Shown here piece after piece: positions 26,589 to 35,861 of a DNA stretch of 64,000 bases (positions are counted from its first letter, which is position 1; every line of letters starts with the position of its first letter). The translations under genes and the position numbers were made by a program. The stretch spans positions 744,001-808,000 of the forward strand of contig NTJI01000001.1 in assembly GCA_002307375.1 (NCBI GenBank), read 5' to 3'. Below the pieces are notes generated by a model that made no database searches, was not told the DNA's origin, and saw only the letters and a program-made list of their open reading frames with translations. The DNA is from Lysobacteraceae bacterium NML93-0399 (lineage in GTDB: Bacteria; Pseudomonadota; Gammaproteobacteria; Xanthomonadales; Xanthomonadaceae).

Positions 26589-29500
26589 CAGCGCACCTCG
26601 GCGACGTTGTTGAGCCGCGTCACTTCCTCGCCGTCGCCCGGCAGCGCGATGCGCACCCGGCCACCGCGCGGATCGACGCTGGCCGCAGGTTCGAGCCGCA
26701 GGGTGGCGGTGCGCGGGCGCAGGTCACGCGGTGCTTCGAGCGCGGGGATGTCGGTGCGCGCGAGCTCGCGGCCGCGCGCGTCCTCCAGGATCGCCACGCC
26801 GCCCGGCGCATCGGCATGGCCGAGGCTGTGCACGGTGACTTCGACCGCACCGTCGACCACGCGCACGTCGCCGCGGCCGATACCGATGTCGGGACGCGTC
26901 TCGACCGGCGTGCCGGCCTCGACCAGCTCGAACTCGAACACCTGGGTCTGGCCGGACGCGAACGACAGGTCCACCGAGGCGCTCGATTCGAGCGTCACCT
27001 CGCGCGTCTGCGCGCGGCCGTCGATGGTCTCGTCGCCGTTGCGGTCGACGCCGCTGGTGATGCGCCAGCGCCCGGGCGCCACGTTCCAGCCGGTCATCGC
27101 CGCCTCGGCGGTGCGCGCACCGGTGTTGTGGGCGATCACCTTGAAGCGCTCGCGCGATGGCGCCGATACCAGCAGCGCGACTTCCTCGGCCTGCGCGTCG
27201 TCAGCGAAGCGCCAGCTCACGGTGTGGCCGGGATAGGTCGAATTGCGCTTGAGCCCCAGGCCACCGAGCCGCACGCGCTGCAGGAACTCGCTGTGCGCCT
27301 CGACGCGGTCCGACCACCAGTGACCCTCGGTATTCATGTACTCGCGCATGGCCTTGGCTTCGATGCCGTCGGCGTGCAGGGCTTCGAGATAGGCCTTGTC
27401 GCCGGTCTGCTGCCAGGCGAACACGCTCTGCACGCCGGTGTCGCCCTTGTCGGCCGACTGCTGCAGACGCGCGCCCCAGTCGCCGCGGCGGTCGAGCGCA
27501 TCGACGTAGTTCTCCGACAGGTTCGACAGCCCGGTCGGGCCAGAGCGCTCCACGCGGTACTCGATCGGCTTGAGGTACTTCTCATCGCCCGTCCAGCGCC
27601 ATGCCGCCCAGTACAGGTGCATGGTGTCGGCGCCACCCGAGCCCTCGAACAGGTTGCCGCCGCGGATGTCACCCGTCGCCCAGTTGATCTCGTTGGGCAG
27701 CTGCCAGACGCCGGCCTCGTCGGTGTAGGCGTGGGCGAGGTAGCCGTCGGCCAGGCCGGTGACCATCTGCCGGCTGGTGGGGTCGGCATTGAACACGCCT
27801 AGCAGCATCGCCGGATGCAGGATCGGGAACGAGTACGGCTTCTGCCACTGCCAGCGCGGCTCGCGGTAGATTTTGTTGCCGCCGAACCAGTTGCTCGAGA
27901 ACAGCAGATGCCCCTGCGGATTGCGCAGCACGATCTTCTCGTCGAGGTCGCGCACGGTTTCCATCAGGCGCGTCATCGTCAGCGGATCGCCCCAGTTGAG
28001 CAGGGTCATCGCGCTGTTGGTATTGATGCCTTCCTCGTAGGCGTGCAGCTCGTCGGTCTCGATCGTCGACAGGCCGCCGACGAACATGTCGTTGGCGTAG
28101 GCGGCGTCGGCAAGGCGGGTGATCGAGTCGTTGACCTTGTCGGGAATCACGCCCATCAGCGCCAGGCCCGGCCACTGCTGCGACAGGTCGCTGTCGTCGG
28201 AAATGCCGCCGCCGAAATCACCGAACTCCACCTGGCGGTGGTCGATCCACCATTCGATGAAGCGACGCACCGCCTTGAGATCCTCGAGCTGGCGGAACGC
28301 CCACAGCGGCACGCCCGCGGGCGCCTGCGGCTGCTCGAACGGCGGCCGCCCCTGGCTGTTGTAGCTCATGTAGTTCCAGTACAGCCGACCGAGCTCGTGG
28401 TCGGGATCGACCCGCAACAGATCGCTGATGTCGGCGTGCACGCGCGCGTACAGACGCTGGCGGCGCGAGGTGGTGTGTTCCTCGACCAGGAAGCCCCAGT
28501 TGTCGCGGACCTGGTTGAAGCGGTCTTCGACGTGCTCGGCAATCGCCTCGGCGCGCGGCTTGTAGATCATGCGCACCTCGGCGCCGTCGAGCGCGGCCGG
28601 GCCGAAACCTTCAGCCGCCGAGGCGATGCTGATCCACAGGCTGTCCTCGGTGAGGATGCGATCGCGCAGGTCCAGCCACAGCGTGCGCTTCTGTCCCGGC
28701 TGCACCGAGACCGAGACGTCGATCATGTCGCGGTCGGGCCAGATCGGGTCCTTGACGCGGATGTTGAGCGGAATCGCAGGCGTGCCGTCGACGCTGTGCG
28801 TGGCCGGCAGCTCGAGCGCGGGGATGTCGATGGCGATGCCATCGAGCCCGTCGTACATGTTCTCCCAGCTGTGCGCCCAGCTGCGGATCAGCGGCTGCGC
28901 CGCAGGGGCTGCGCCGATCCCCGAGGGAATGAGCACGTGCACGATCGGCTGGGTGCCGGTCTCGCGCGGCGTCTCGCGTGTGCGATAGGCCGCGCGTCCG
29001 GGCAGCGCGAGCACCTTGCTGCGTTCGCCGGACACGAAGCGGCTGTCGATGTGGGCGCGCAGCGCGGCGAGATTCTCGTAATCGACTTCGGCGTCGCCGC
29101 GGATCGTGTAGTGCTGCTTGACCGAGCCTTCGGGTTCGGCGGCCTCACTGACGTGATAGGCCCAGATCTGCTGGATCGGGGTTTCCTGGGCCGCGTTCTC
29201 GAAACGCAGATGGCCGCCGCGGCGGGTGTCGAAGGTGTCGACCGTGCGCACCACGCCTTGCGGGCGCTGGAACAGCGGCGCGAGCGCTTCGGCCGAATCG
29301 CCGGCCGTCGCCTGGCCGTAGGCCGCGCCGCGCAGTTCGATGCGGTTCCACGGCTCGTCGGGCAGGGTCAGGTCGAGCGCCTTGCCGCCGTCGACGTAGG
29401 TGTCCCAGTCGGGCAGCTGGAAATAGTCGTCGCGGCCGCGCAGGCGCGAACGGTTGTAGACGCCGGGCCAGGTGGTTTCGGCGATGCCGTCGGTCGCCTT

Positions 29501-30409
29501 CCACATCCATTGCTTGAGGTCCTTGGTATCGGCGAACTCGACCTTGCGGATCGTCGTGGTCGCGGCCGTCAGCAGCGGCGGCGCGCTGCCGTCCTGCCAG
29601 CCGTGCCGGAACAGCCAGGCGGCATGGCGATCGTTCGGCGCAACGGCGGTTTCGGGAGCGCGGAAACCGCGCACCGCCTGCACGCCGGCGACGTCGAGCA
29701 TGCGGTCGTGCACGCGGATGTCGTCGAAATCGCTGCCGCGCAGGAAGTTGTAGCGGCTCTGCACCTGGTGCGGCGAGAGGATGCGCCCGGCCAGTCCCAG
29801 CTGGTCGAGCCCGGTATCGAAATCGAACGCGGCCTGGGCATTGGCCGGCCGGTCCTCGCGGGCGACTTCGCGCCCATCGACGAACAGGCGCACGCCGATC
29901 GTCTCGTCCCAGGCGAAGGCGATGTGCGTCCAGGCGTCGGCCGCCGGCGGCGTGTCCAGCTTGAACGACACGCGGGCACGGGCTAGGTTGGCATCGGTGA
30001 CGAAGGCATCGAAGCCCTCGCCGTTCCAGTCGATGCGCAGCCAGGCCATGTCCCAGCTGGAATGGTCGGCATATCCGACACGGAAGATCACGAACGGCGC
30101 CTCGCCCACCGGGTCGCGCGAGCGCCAGAAGAAGCTCAGCGTGCCGCGCGCGGCATCGATGTTGCCCGGCGCGTTCCACGACAGCACGCCGTCGTCGTCC
30201 CACTCGATGGCCCGGCCACGTACACCGTCTTCGACCAGACGTACCTTGTCCTTGAAGTTCGGCACCGGATCGCCCGCGGCGGTGTCGGCGACGAAGTCCG
30301 CGTCGGCCGAAACATGGAACAGCAGGCGGGGCGTGTCGTCGGCGTGGACGGTGGCCGACAGGGCCAGCGCACAGGCGATGGACAGGACGTGCTTGGACAT
30401 CTGGTTCAA
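26588..30409 (-). CDS. Large exported LamG-domain protein of unknown function, candidate polysaccharide-degrading enzyme
   Basis: This 1273-residue protein has a signal peptide. A LamG/concanavalin-like domain follows (about residues 90-235: GTLSFFWRSRD, WTHIAFAWDE, LFVDGREV, FDDIRVHDR), then a beta-rich region. A helical, tryptophan-rich central part (about 650-1020) suggests an (alpha/alpha)-barrel, and a C-terminal beta-sandwich ends the chain. I recognise no catalytic family motif. The TTG at 30409 has AGGAGG six bases upstream, whereas the ATG at 30400 is too far. Its place between a pectate lyase and a GH43 argues for a secreted pectin-active lyase or hydrolase. Confidence 0.75.
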   Translation of the reverse strand: MNQMSKHVLSIACALALSATVHADDTPRLLFHVSADADFVADTAAGDPVPNFKDKVRLVEDGVRGRAIEWDDDGVLSWNAPGNIDAARGTLSFFWRSRDPVGEAPFVIFRVGYADHSSWDMAWLRIDWNGEGFDAFVTDANLARARVSFKLDTPPAADAWTHIAFAWDETIGVRLFVDGREVAREDRPANAQAAFDFDTGLDQLGLAGRILSPHQVQSRYNFLRGSDFDDIRVHDRMLDVAGVQAVRGFRAPETAVAPNDRHAAWLFRHGWQDGSAPPLLTAATTTIRKVEFADTKDLKQWMWKATDGIAETTWPGVYNRSRLRGRDDYFQLPDWDTYVDGGKALDLTLPDEPWNRIELRGAAYGQATAGDSAEALAPLFQRPQGVVRTVDTFDTRRGGHLRFENAAQETPIQQIWAYHVSEAAEPEGSVKQHYTIRGDAEVDYENLAALRAHIDSRFVSGERSKVLALPGRAAYRTRETPRETGTQPIVHVLIPSGIGAAPAAQPLIRSWAHSWENMYDGLDGIAIDIPALELPATHSVDGTPAIPLNIRVKDPIWPDRDMIDVSVSVQPGQKRTLWLDLRDRILTEDSLWISIASAAEGFGPAALDGAEVRMIYKPRAEAIAEHVEDRFNQVRDNWGFLVEEHTTSRRQRLYARVHADISDLLRVDPDHELGRLYWNYMSYNSQGRPPFEQPQAPAGVPLWAFRQLEDLKAVRRFIEWWIDHRQVEFGDFGGGISDDSDLSQQWPGLALMGVIPDKVNDSITRLADAAYANDMFVGGLSTIETDELHAYEEGINTNSAMTLLNWGDPLTMTRLMETVRDLDEKIVLRNPQGHLLFSSNWFGGNKIYREPRWQWQKPYSFPILHPAMLLGVFNADPTSRQMVTGLADGYLAHAYTDEAGVWQLPNEINWATGDIRGGNLFEGSGGADTMHLYWAAWRWTGDEKYLKPIEYRVERSGPTGLSNLSENYVDALDRRGDWGARLQQSADKGDTGVQSVFAWQQTGDKAYLEALHADGIEAKAMREYMNTEGHWWSDRVEAHSEFLQRVRLGGLGLKRNSTYPGHTVSWRFADDAQAEEVALLVSAPSRERFKVIAHNTGARTAEAAMTGWNVAPGRWRITSGVDRNGDETIDGRAQTREVTLESSASVDLSFASGQTQVFEFELVEAGTPVETRPDIGIGRGDVRVVDGAVEVTVHSLGHADAPGGVAILEDARGRELARTDIPALEAPRDLRPRTATLRLEPAASVDPRGGRVRIALPGDGEEVTRLNNVAEVR

Positions 30410-30455
30410 GTGTTACCTCCTCGACAGCGACGTGCCGGACGGGCCGGCGCGTGGA

Positions 30456-31517
30456 TTACGGATTCTCGGCGCCGTGGCCTTCGGGCGCATGACGCCGGCG
30501 CCACGCCGGCAGGTCCCGGGTAAGCAGCGACGCAGGCCAGGTGCCGTACCAGGCATAGCCGGTGCGCCGCTCGGCCGACATCTGCGCCAGCGACGCGACG
30601 ATGTCGCCGCCACGGTCGACCAGCAGCGGCTGTTGCCGCTGCAGATCGTAGAAGCGTGCCCAGGTGACCGTGCCCGGTTGCGCGACAAGCCGGACATCGC
30701 GCGGACGTCGCCCCTCGCCCGGGACACGCTCGACTGCGGTATCGGCCAGCCCGTGCGCATCGAACCAGACAGCCGCTTGTTCGATCGCCGCGACGACCCG
30801 CGGCGAAGTTGGCTGGCGCATCAGCAGGCGCACGATCGCCACCGACTCCGCCGTCGCCAGCGAAGGCAGTTCGTAACTGCGCGCGGTCGCCGGCTGCAGC
30901 GCGGTGTCGTCGTATTGCGCGGCCCAGATCGTGGGTACGCTGTCGATGTGGACCTGCAGGTCGAGGATCAGCGAGATCGCACGTGCGACCGCGTCCGCTG
31001 CCGCCTCGCCGCGCAACGGCGTCAGCGCGGCAAGCGCGCCCTGACCTTCGGCGATGTCCTGCAACAGGCCGACGACCTGGGTCATCGCGTCGTCGTTGAA
31101 GGTGACCTGGCCGCGATAGCCCGAGTGATCGGGATGGAACTGTGGCCAGCCGCCATTGGCGTACTGCGCGGCCAGCAGGTAGTCCACGCCGCGCAGCGCC
31201 GCGTCGCGATAGCGCGTCTCCCCGTGTTCGCGCCAGACCTGGGCCAGATGCGCGATCTCGCGCGTGGTCGCGTCGTTGTCGATCGTGGCGTCGTCACGGC
31301 GCTGTGTGTCGGCGAGCGCGGCGCGCGCCGCCTCGTCGAAGGGCAGCGCGTAGTCGATGGCCTTGCCGGCCAGATGCTTGGGCCAGCCGCCCGATGCGGT
31401 CTGGGCCTGAAGCATGCGTTCGGCGACCGGGTCCGGTCCGGCCGCGAACGCGGCAGCACCGGCAACGAGGCCTGCGAGCAGCAGGACCCACTGCACGACG
31501 TACACCGAGCGTCTCAT
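30456..31517 (-). CDS. Pectate lyase, polysaccharide lyase family 10
   Basis: This 353-residue exported enzyme has PL10 signatures: SGGWPK at residues 42-47, TIDNDATT at 78-85, GGWPQF at 122-127, TFNDDAM at 139-145 and a later YELPS block. It cleaves de-esterified homogalacturonan by calcium-dependent beta-elimination, giving the 4,5-unsaturated oligouronides whose monomers enter the kduI/kduD pathway. The signal peptide covers residues 1-26. Its ATG overlaps the pectinesterase stop by four bases, so de-esterification and cleavage are produced together. Confidence 0.92.
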   Translation of the reverse strand: MRRSVYVVQWVLLLAGLVAGAAAFAAGPDPVAERMLQAQTASGGWPKHLAGKAIDYALPFDEAARAALADTQRRDDATIDNDATTREIAHLAQVWREHGETRYRDAALRGVDYLLAAQYANGGWPQFHPDHSGYRGQVTFNDDAMTQVVGLLQDIAEGQGALAALTPLRGEAAADAVARAISLILDLQVHIDSVPTIWAAQYDDTALQPATARSYELPSLATAESVAIVRLLMRQPTSPRVVAAIEQAAVWFDAHGLADTAVERVPGEGRRPRDVRLVAQPGTVTWARFYDLQRQQPLLVDRGGDIVASLAQMSAERRTGYAWYGTWPASLLTRDLPAWRRRHAPEGHGAENP

Positions 31518-32509
31518 TCGAATGCCCTCCAGCCCTGCATCAGCGTCGCGGTGCCGGGCCCCGCCGCGGTGTCGCGCAGCCACGGCACGCGGCCACCGAG
31601 CGCACTGCCCGGCCCGGTGTTGCCGTGCTCGGCGAAGCGCGCGGTCGCCTGGTTTCCGGGTTTGCCCCAGTCGTGCCAGCCCTCGGCTGGAACCGGTGCT
31701 TCGAAGCGGCATTGTTCGAAACGCGTCGCGCCATGCGGACGCCACGGACGTCCGAGATAAACGCGGCCCACGCCGGGTGCGGCGGTCAGGACGCAGTCGC
31801 GGAACACGAAGCCGTGCGCCTGCCCGGCCGGTGTCGAGGCTGCGGTCACGTAACCGTCGCCGAGCGAATGCAGTGCGCAGCGCTCGAACAGTGCGGTCGC
31901 CGCGCCGAACACGTAGTCCACCGTGCCCTCGATGCGGCAGTCGCGGAACCAGGCCAGCGTGCCGGCCTTGCGCAGGTACAGCGTGTCCTGGTGGCCGAGC
32001 AGGTGGACCCGCTCGAACGCGGCGCGGGTGCCGTCGACGACCAGCGCCACCGCCTGCCCCACCGGACCGGCGTCGTTGGCGATCGTCAGATCCTGAGCGT
32101 GGAAATCGTCGGCGCGCACGAACATCGTCGCCGAACCATAGGTGCCGAAACCTTCGCCGGTACGCGGATCGATGCGGCTGGCGTAGTGATCGTGGACGAT
32201 GCGCGTCCGCGTCGCGCCCGCGCCGACGAAGCGCAGCGCGGGTGCTCCGGGTGGCACGTCGACCACGCCGCGCCAGATCCCCGCAGGGATGCGGATCGTC
32301 GCCGCATCGCCGGCGGCGACCGCCGCATCCACGGCCGCCTGCACCGTGGCGTGGGCGTCATCGCCGTGTCCCACCTCGAACATGCGTTCGGCCATCGCGG
32401 CCGGTGCGAGCACGGCCAGGCCCAGCGCGAGACAGACACGTCCCCGCCACCGTCGCCGGAGCGACGGCAGCGGGCAACGCGGGGAGGCCTCAGAAGCGAT
32501 AGCGGGCAC
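31514..32509 (-). CDS. Pectinesterase, carbohydrate esterase family 8
   Basis: This 331-residue exported methylesterase removes methyl groups from homogalacturonan. CE8 motifs are complete: GQAVAL (Gln152), GHQDTLY (Gln174, Asp175), EGTVDYVFG (Asp198) and GRPWR at 253-257. The signal peptide extends to about residue 40 after an unusually long basic N-terminus. The first 20 bases of the gene overlap the TonB receptor 3' end, and a slightly later start cannot be excluded. The product prepares substrate for the PL10 lyase encoded next. Confidence 0.93.
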   Translation of the reverse strand: MPAIASEASPRCPLPSLRRRWRGRVCLALGLAVLAPAAMAERMFEVGHGDDAHATVQAAVDAAVAAGDAATIRIPAGIWRGVVDVPPGAPALRFVGAGATRTRIVHDHYASRIDPRTGEGFGTYGSATMFVRADDFHAQDLTIANDAGPVGQAVALVVDGTRAAFERVHLLGHQDTLYLRKAGTLAWFRDCRIEGTVDYVFGAATALFERCALHSLGDGYVTAASTPAGQAHGFVFRDCVLTAAPGVGRVYLGRPWRPHGATRFEQCRFEAPVPAEGWHDWGKPGNQATARFAEHGNTGPGSALGGRVPWLRDTAAGPGTATLMQGWRAFE

Positions 32510-35500
32510 CGATGTAGTACTGGCGACCGGTCACGGTGTAGCGGTCGGGCAGCATCAGGTCGGAGTCCACGTAGCGACGATCAGGCGTGTCGAGCAGGTT
32601 CACCGCCTCGAACGTCAGGCTCAGCTTGTCGTTGACCTTGAACGAGGTGTTGAAGTCGACATTGCGCACGCTGTGCTTGCCGGTCACGTCGGCGGTGCCG
32701 AACTGGTTGCCGTCGAGATCCCAGACGTTCTCGCGGCTGAGCACTTCGCCGATGTAGCCGTCGCGGTAGCTGGTCGAGACACGGGCGCTGAAGCGGCCGT
32801 CGTCGTAATACAGCGTGGCGTTGTAGGAGTTCGGCGACAGGTTCACCAGCTGGTTGTCGGTGACCTGGGTGACGATGGCGGTGTTGTTGCTGGCCGCGGT
32901 GCTGAACATGTACTCGATGTCCGAGTCGACGTGCGTGTAGTTCATCTGCACGCCGAAATTGCTCCAGAACCCGGACAGGAAGGAGAACGGCTGCTGGTAG
33001 GTCAGCTCCCAACCCTTCAGCGGGCCACCGGGCGTGTTGTAGTAGCTCTGCACGTTGAACACCGTATCGGCGGTGAAGCCGGGCGGCAGCAGGTCGAGCG
33101 AATAGCCCAGTTCCGACCAGGTGCTCAGCAGACGGGTGCGCTGCACGTAGCTTTCGATGTCCTTGTAGAACACCGCCGCCGACAGCAGTGCGCCCTCGGC
33201 GAAATACCACTCCGCGCTCAGGTCGTAGTTGGTCGAGCGGAACGGGTCGAGTTTCGGGTTGCCCAGATTGATCGAGTAGAACCGGCCATCGTCGAAGAAG
33301 TTCGTCGGGCCGCCGGTCACACTCGGCGACATGTAGGTCAGCGTCGGACGGGCCATGGTCTTGGCCGCGCCAAAACGCAGCACGAAGGTGTCCGACAGAT
33401 CCCATGACAGGTTCAGCGACGGCAGCACGTCGGTGTAGTTGTGGCCCACGACGCTTTCGACGACGTAGCGGTCGCCCGGCGCGGAAGTGGCATTGGCCAC
33501 GCCGAACACGCGTTCGCAGTTCGCCTCGCCACCGGTGGGGCATGGCGCCCAGCCGGCCGCGCTGATCTGCGTCTTGACCAGACGCACGCCGAGGTTGCCG
33601 CGCAGCGCGCGCGAAAGCAGATCGGTGTTGAAGTCGAGCTGGGCGTAGGTCGCCATGCTGCGCTCGTTGACCGAGAAGTTGTTGTTCGACGAACCGAAGT
33701 GGCCGATGCCGGCAAGGCGGTAGTCGCCGCCCGGCACGCCGTTGTCGGCATTGCTGTAGATGTCGAGCAGATCAGCGATCTTGTCGAAGTCCGGAATCAG
33801 CCACGAGCCGGGCATGCTGCCCGAGAGGTTCTTGCCGAAGCCGTCGAGCGTGGTGCTCAGGTCTCCCAGCGTCACGCCGCCCGGCAGCGCCTGCGGCAGG
33901 CGGCCGTAGCTGATGTGGCGGTATTCCTCGCTGCGCATGTCGTAGTCCTTCCACGCCAGGCCGGTGCGGAAGGTAAAGGTGGGGTTGATGTCGAACGACA
34001 GGTCGATCTTGGCCGAGTCGAACTCGTTCTGGACGTAGTTCGGGTTCAAGCGCACTTCGCTGATGTTCGCGCCGCGGGCGGTGCCGTTGCTGTTGACCGG
34101 CACCGCGCCGTAGCCGAGCCACTGCCAGGCGTCGGGGCTGCTGGTGTCGAAGGGGAAGGTCATGTTCGGCATTTCCGGATCGCCGCGCAGGTCGAGCACG
34201 AAACCGTCGAGGTTGGCGTTGTCGAAGCTGACCATCGAGAACACCGGACGCGAATAGTCCGACGACGAATGGCCGACCGTCGCGTCCAGACGCACCGCAT
34301 TGTTGAAGCGATGCTCGAGCTGCAGGCTGAACTGCTTGAACTCGGTCGATTCCTCGATCTGGCTCGATTCGGTGCGGAAATCGACGTTGTCGAACACGCC
34401 GTACTGCAGGCGGTTGCGGTCGTCGACCTGGGCTTCGCGCACCACGATCTGGGTCTTGCCGCCGAGGTTGGCGGTGCGGTGCAGGTTGGCGCCCAGCGAA
34501 TCTTCGCGCTGGTCCTTCTCGAGCTTCGAATAGAGCGCGTCGAAGCTCAGCAGCGTGTCGTCACTGATGCGGAACTGGAATGCGCCGGTGACGCCGAGAC
34601 GTTCGATCTCGTGCTTGGTGCGGATGTAGCGCGGGTAGCGCGGCAACCAGGCGTTGGTCGCGGTCTCGTAGGCGGCGATGTTCTCCGCCGTCGCCGCCGG
34701 ACGCGGCAGGCCGGTGCCGCAGTTGTTGGCATCGATGCCGTAGCTGCCCCAGCCGTTGCTGCGGTCCTGGTCGACCTGGCTGCCCGTTCCGGCCGGCGTC
34801 TCGTTGGCCAGCGGGTTGCGTGGCGTCTGCGGGTTGTAGCCGGCCGGCGAGCAGAAGCCGTAGGTGCCGTTGTTGTTGGCGTTGGACTGGTTGGAGTTGC
34901 GGTGGTTGCCGTGCTCCCAGCGGACCGGGTTGTAGCCTTCCTCGTACACCGAGCGCTGGCTGTAGGACGCCGACAGCAGGGCGCCGACACGGCCATCGGC
35001 CCAGGTGTTGCTGATCAGGCCCGAGACGCGCGGGTCACTCTCTTCCGACAGCTCGTTGTAGCCGAGCTGGCCGCTGGCCGAGGCGCGGAAGCCCTCGAAG
35101 TCGAAAGGCCGCGAACCGCGCAGGTCGACCGTCGAGCCCAGCGAACCTTCGTCCATCTGCGCCGACTGGGTCTTGTTGACCTTGACCTGGCTGAAGAGCT
35201 CGGAAGCGAAGGTGTTGAAATCGAAGCCGCGCGAGCGGTTGACGCCGGCGCTGCCGCTGCCGGCAGTGGCCAGCGCTTCGAGGCCGTTGAGGCGCACGCG
35301 GGTGAAGTCCGATCCCAGGCCGCGCACGGAAATGCGCTGACCCTCACCGCCCTCGCGGTCGATCGAGATGCCGGCGATGCGCTGCATCGACTCTGCCAGG
35401 TTCTGGTCGGGAAACTTGCCGATGTCCTCGGCAAAGATGGCATCGACCTGCTCGACGCTGTAGCGCTTTTCGTCGAGCGACTTCTGCAGGCTTTCGCGGT

Positions 35501-35645
35501 AGCCGGTGACGGTCACCGTCGCCATGTCGACCGCGTGCTGGGATGCGTCGCCCTGCTGCGCCAGAGCCGGCGCCGAAAGCGCCACCGCGATGCTGGCGGC
35601 CAGCAAGGTAACCGGTGTCTTCCGGCCTGTACGGATCCGATCCAT
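32490..35645 (-). CDS. TonB-dependent receptor, Xanthomonas/Caulobacter carbohydrate type
   Basis: This 1051-residue outer-membrane receptor has a signal peptide and a short extension with a TonB-box-like VTVTGYRES. The plug domain contains EDIGKFPDQNLAESMQRI and ISVRGLGSDFTRVRLNG, characteristic of the large carbohydrate-uptake subfamily. A 22-strand barrel ends in YYIGARYRF with a terminal phenylalanine. It heads a six-gene operon with pectinesterase and pectate lyase, so pectic oligosaccharide uptake is likely. The ATG at 35645 directly precedes the signal peptide. The promoter carries the shared operator. Confidence 0.92.
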   Translation of the reverse strand: MDRIRTGRKTPVTLLAASIAVALSAPALAQQGDASQHAVDMATVTVTGYRESLQKSLDEKRYSVEQVDAIFAEDIGKFPDQNLAESMQRIAGISIDREGGEGQRISVRGLGSDFTRVRLNGLEALATAGSGSAGVNRSRGFDFNTFASELFSQVKVNKTQSAQMDEGSLGSTVDLRGSRPFDFEGFRASASGQLGYNELSEESDPRVSGLISNTWADGRVGALLSASYSQRSVYEEGYNPVRWEHGNHRNSNQSNANNNGTYGFCSPAGYNPQTPRNPLANETPAGTGSQVDQDRSNGWGSYGIDANNCGTGLPRPAATAENIAAYETATNAWLPRYPRYIRTKHEIERLGVTGAFQFRISDDTLLSFDALYSKLEKDQREDSLGANLHRTANLGGKTQIVVREAQVDDRNRLQYGVFDNVDFRTESSQIEESTEFKQFSLQLEHRFNNAVRLDATVGHSSSDYSRPVFSMVSFDNANLDGFVLDLRGDPEMPNMTFPFDTSSPDAWQWLGYGAVPVNSNGTARGANISEVRLNPNYVQNEFDSAKIDLSFDINPTFTFRTGLAWKDYDMRSEEYRHISYGRLPQALPGGVTLGDLSTTLDGFGKNLSGSMPGSWLIPDFDKIADLLDIYSNADNGVPGGDYRLAGIGHFGSSNNNFSVNERSMATYAQLDFNTDLLSRALRGNLGVRLVKTQISAAGWAPCPTGGEANCERVFGVANATSAPGDRYVVESVVGHNYTDVLPSLNLSWDLSDTFVLRFGAAKTMARPTLTYMSPSVTGGPTNFFDDGRFYSINLGNPKLDPFRSTNYDLSAEWYFAEGALLSAAVFYKDIESYVQRTRLLSTWSELGYSLDLLPPGFTADTVFNVQSYYNTPGGPLKGWELTYQQPFSFLSGFWSNFGVQMNYTHVDSDIEYMFSTAASNNTAIVTQVTDNQLVNLSPNSYNATLYYDDGRFSARVSTSYRDGYIGEVLSRENVWDLDGNQFGTADVTGKHSVRNVDFNTSFKVNDKLSLTFEAVNLLDTPDRRYVDSDLMLPDRYTVTGRQYYIGARYRF

Positions 35646-35720
35646 TCCCGTCTTCCTCCCCGAAACTGTTGAAGTACCGCTTCGATGGGGACTCGCTGCA
35701 AGCGGTCCCTCTGCGCTGTC

Positions 35721-35794
35721 AATGACACCGATGGTCATCGAGGGTGGCTACGCTATCAGCACGTTTTCTTCACGGCATCTTGCAACGCAACAAG
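35721..35794 (-). promoter_or_regulatory. Promoter of the pectinase operon: shared element, -10 and operator
   Basis: Reading the minus strand, CTTGTTGCGTTGCAAGATGC (35775-35794) is followed 19 bases later by TAGCGT (35750-35755, candidate -10). The operator then follows, seen as AATGACACCGATGGTCAT on the plus strand (35721-35738). This operator has the clearest symmetry of the set, with ATGAC and GTCAT ends. It lies 76 bp before the receptor start codon. Confidence 0.7.
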
Positions 35795-35810
35795 AGCGCA
35801 AAGCGCGCAC

Positions 35811-35840
35811 AAAAAAGGCCGGAGCGTTGCCGCTCCGGCC
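35811..35840 (-). terminator. Intrinsic terminator of the second TonB receptor gene
   Basis: On the minus strand the stem GGCCGGAGCG-GCAA-CGCTCCGGCC is followed by six T residues. It begins 22 bp after the receptor stop codon and separates the two receptor transcription units. Confidence 0.9.
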
Positions 35841-35861
35841 TTTCGTCCGACACGTGCGAGA

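Noticed and set aside
24846..27236. A long plus-strand frame of almost 800 codons opposite the GH43 and LamG genes
   Set aside because: It is an antisense frame kept open by high GC content; the opposite strand has signal peptides, conserved motifs and coupled start and stop codons.
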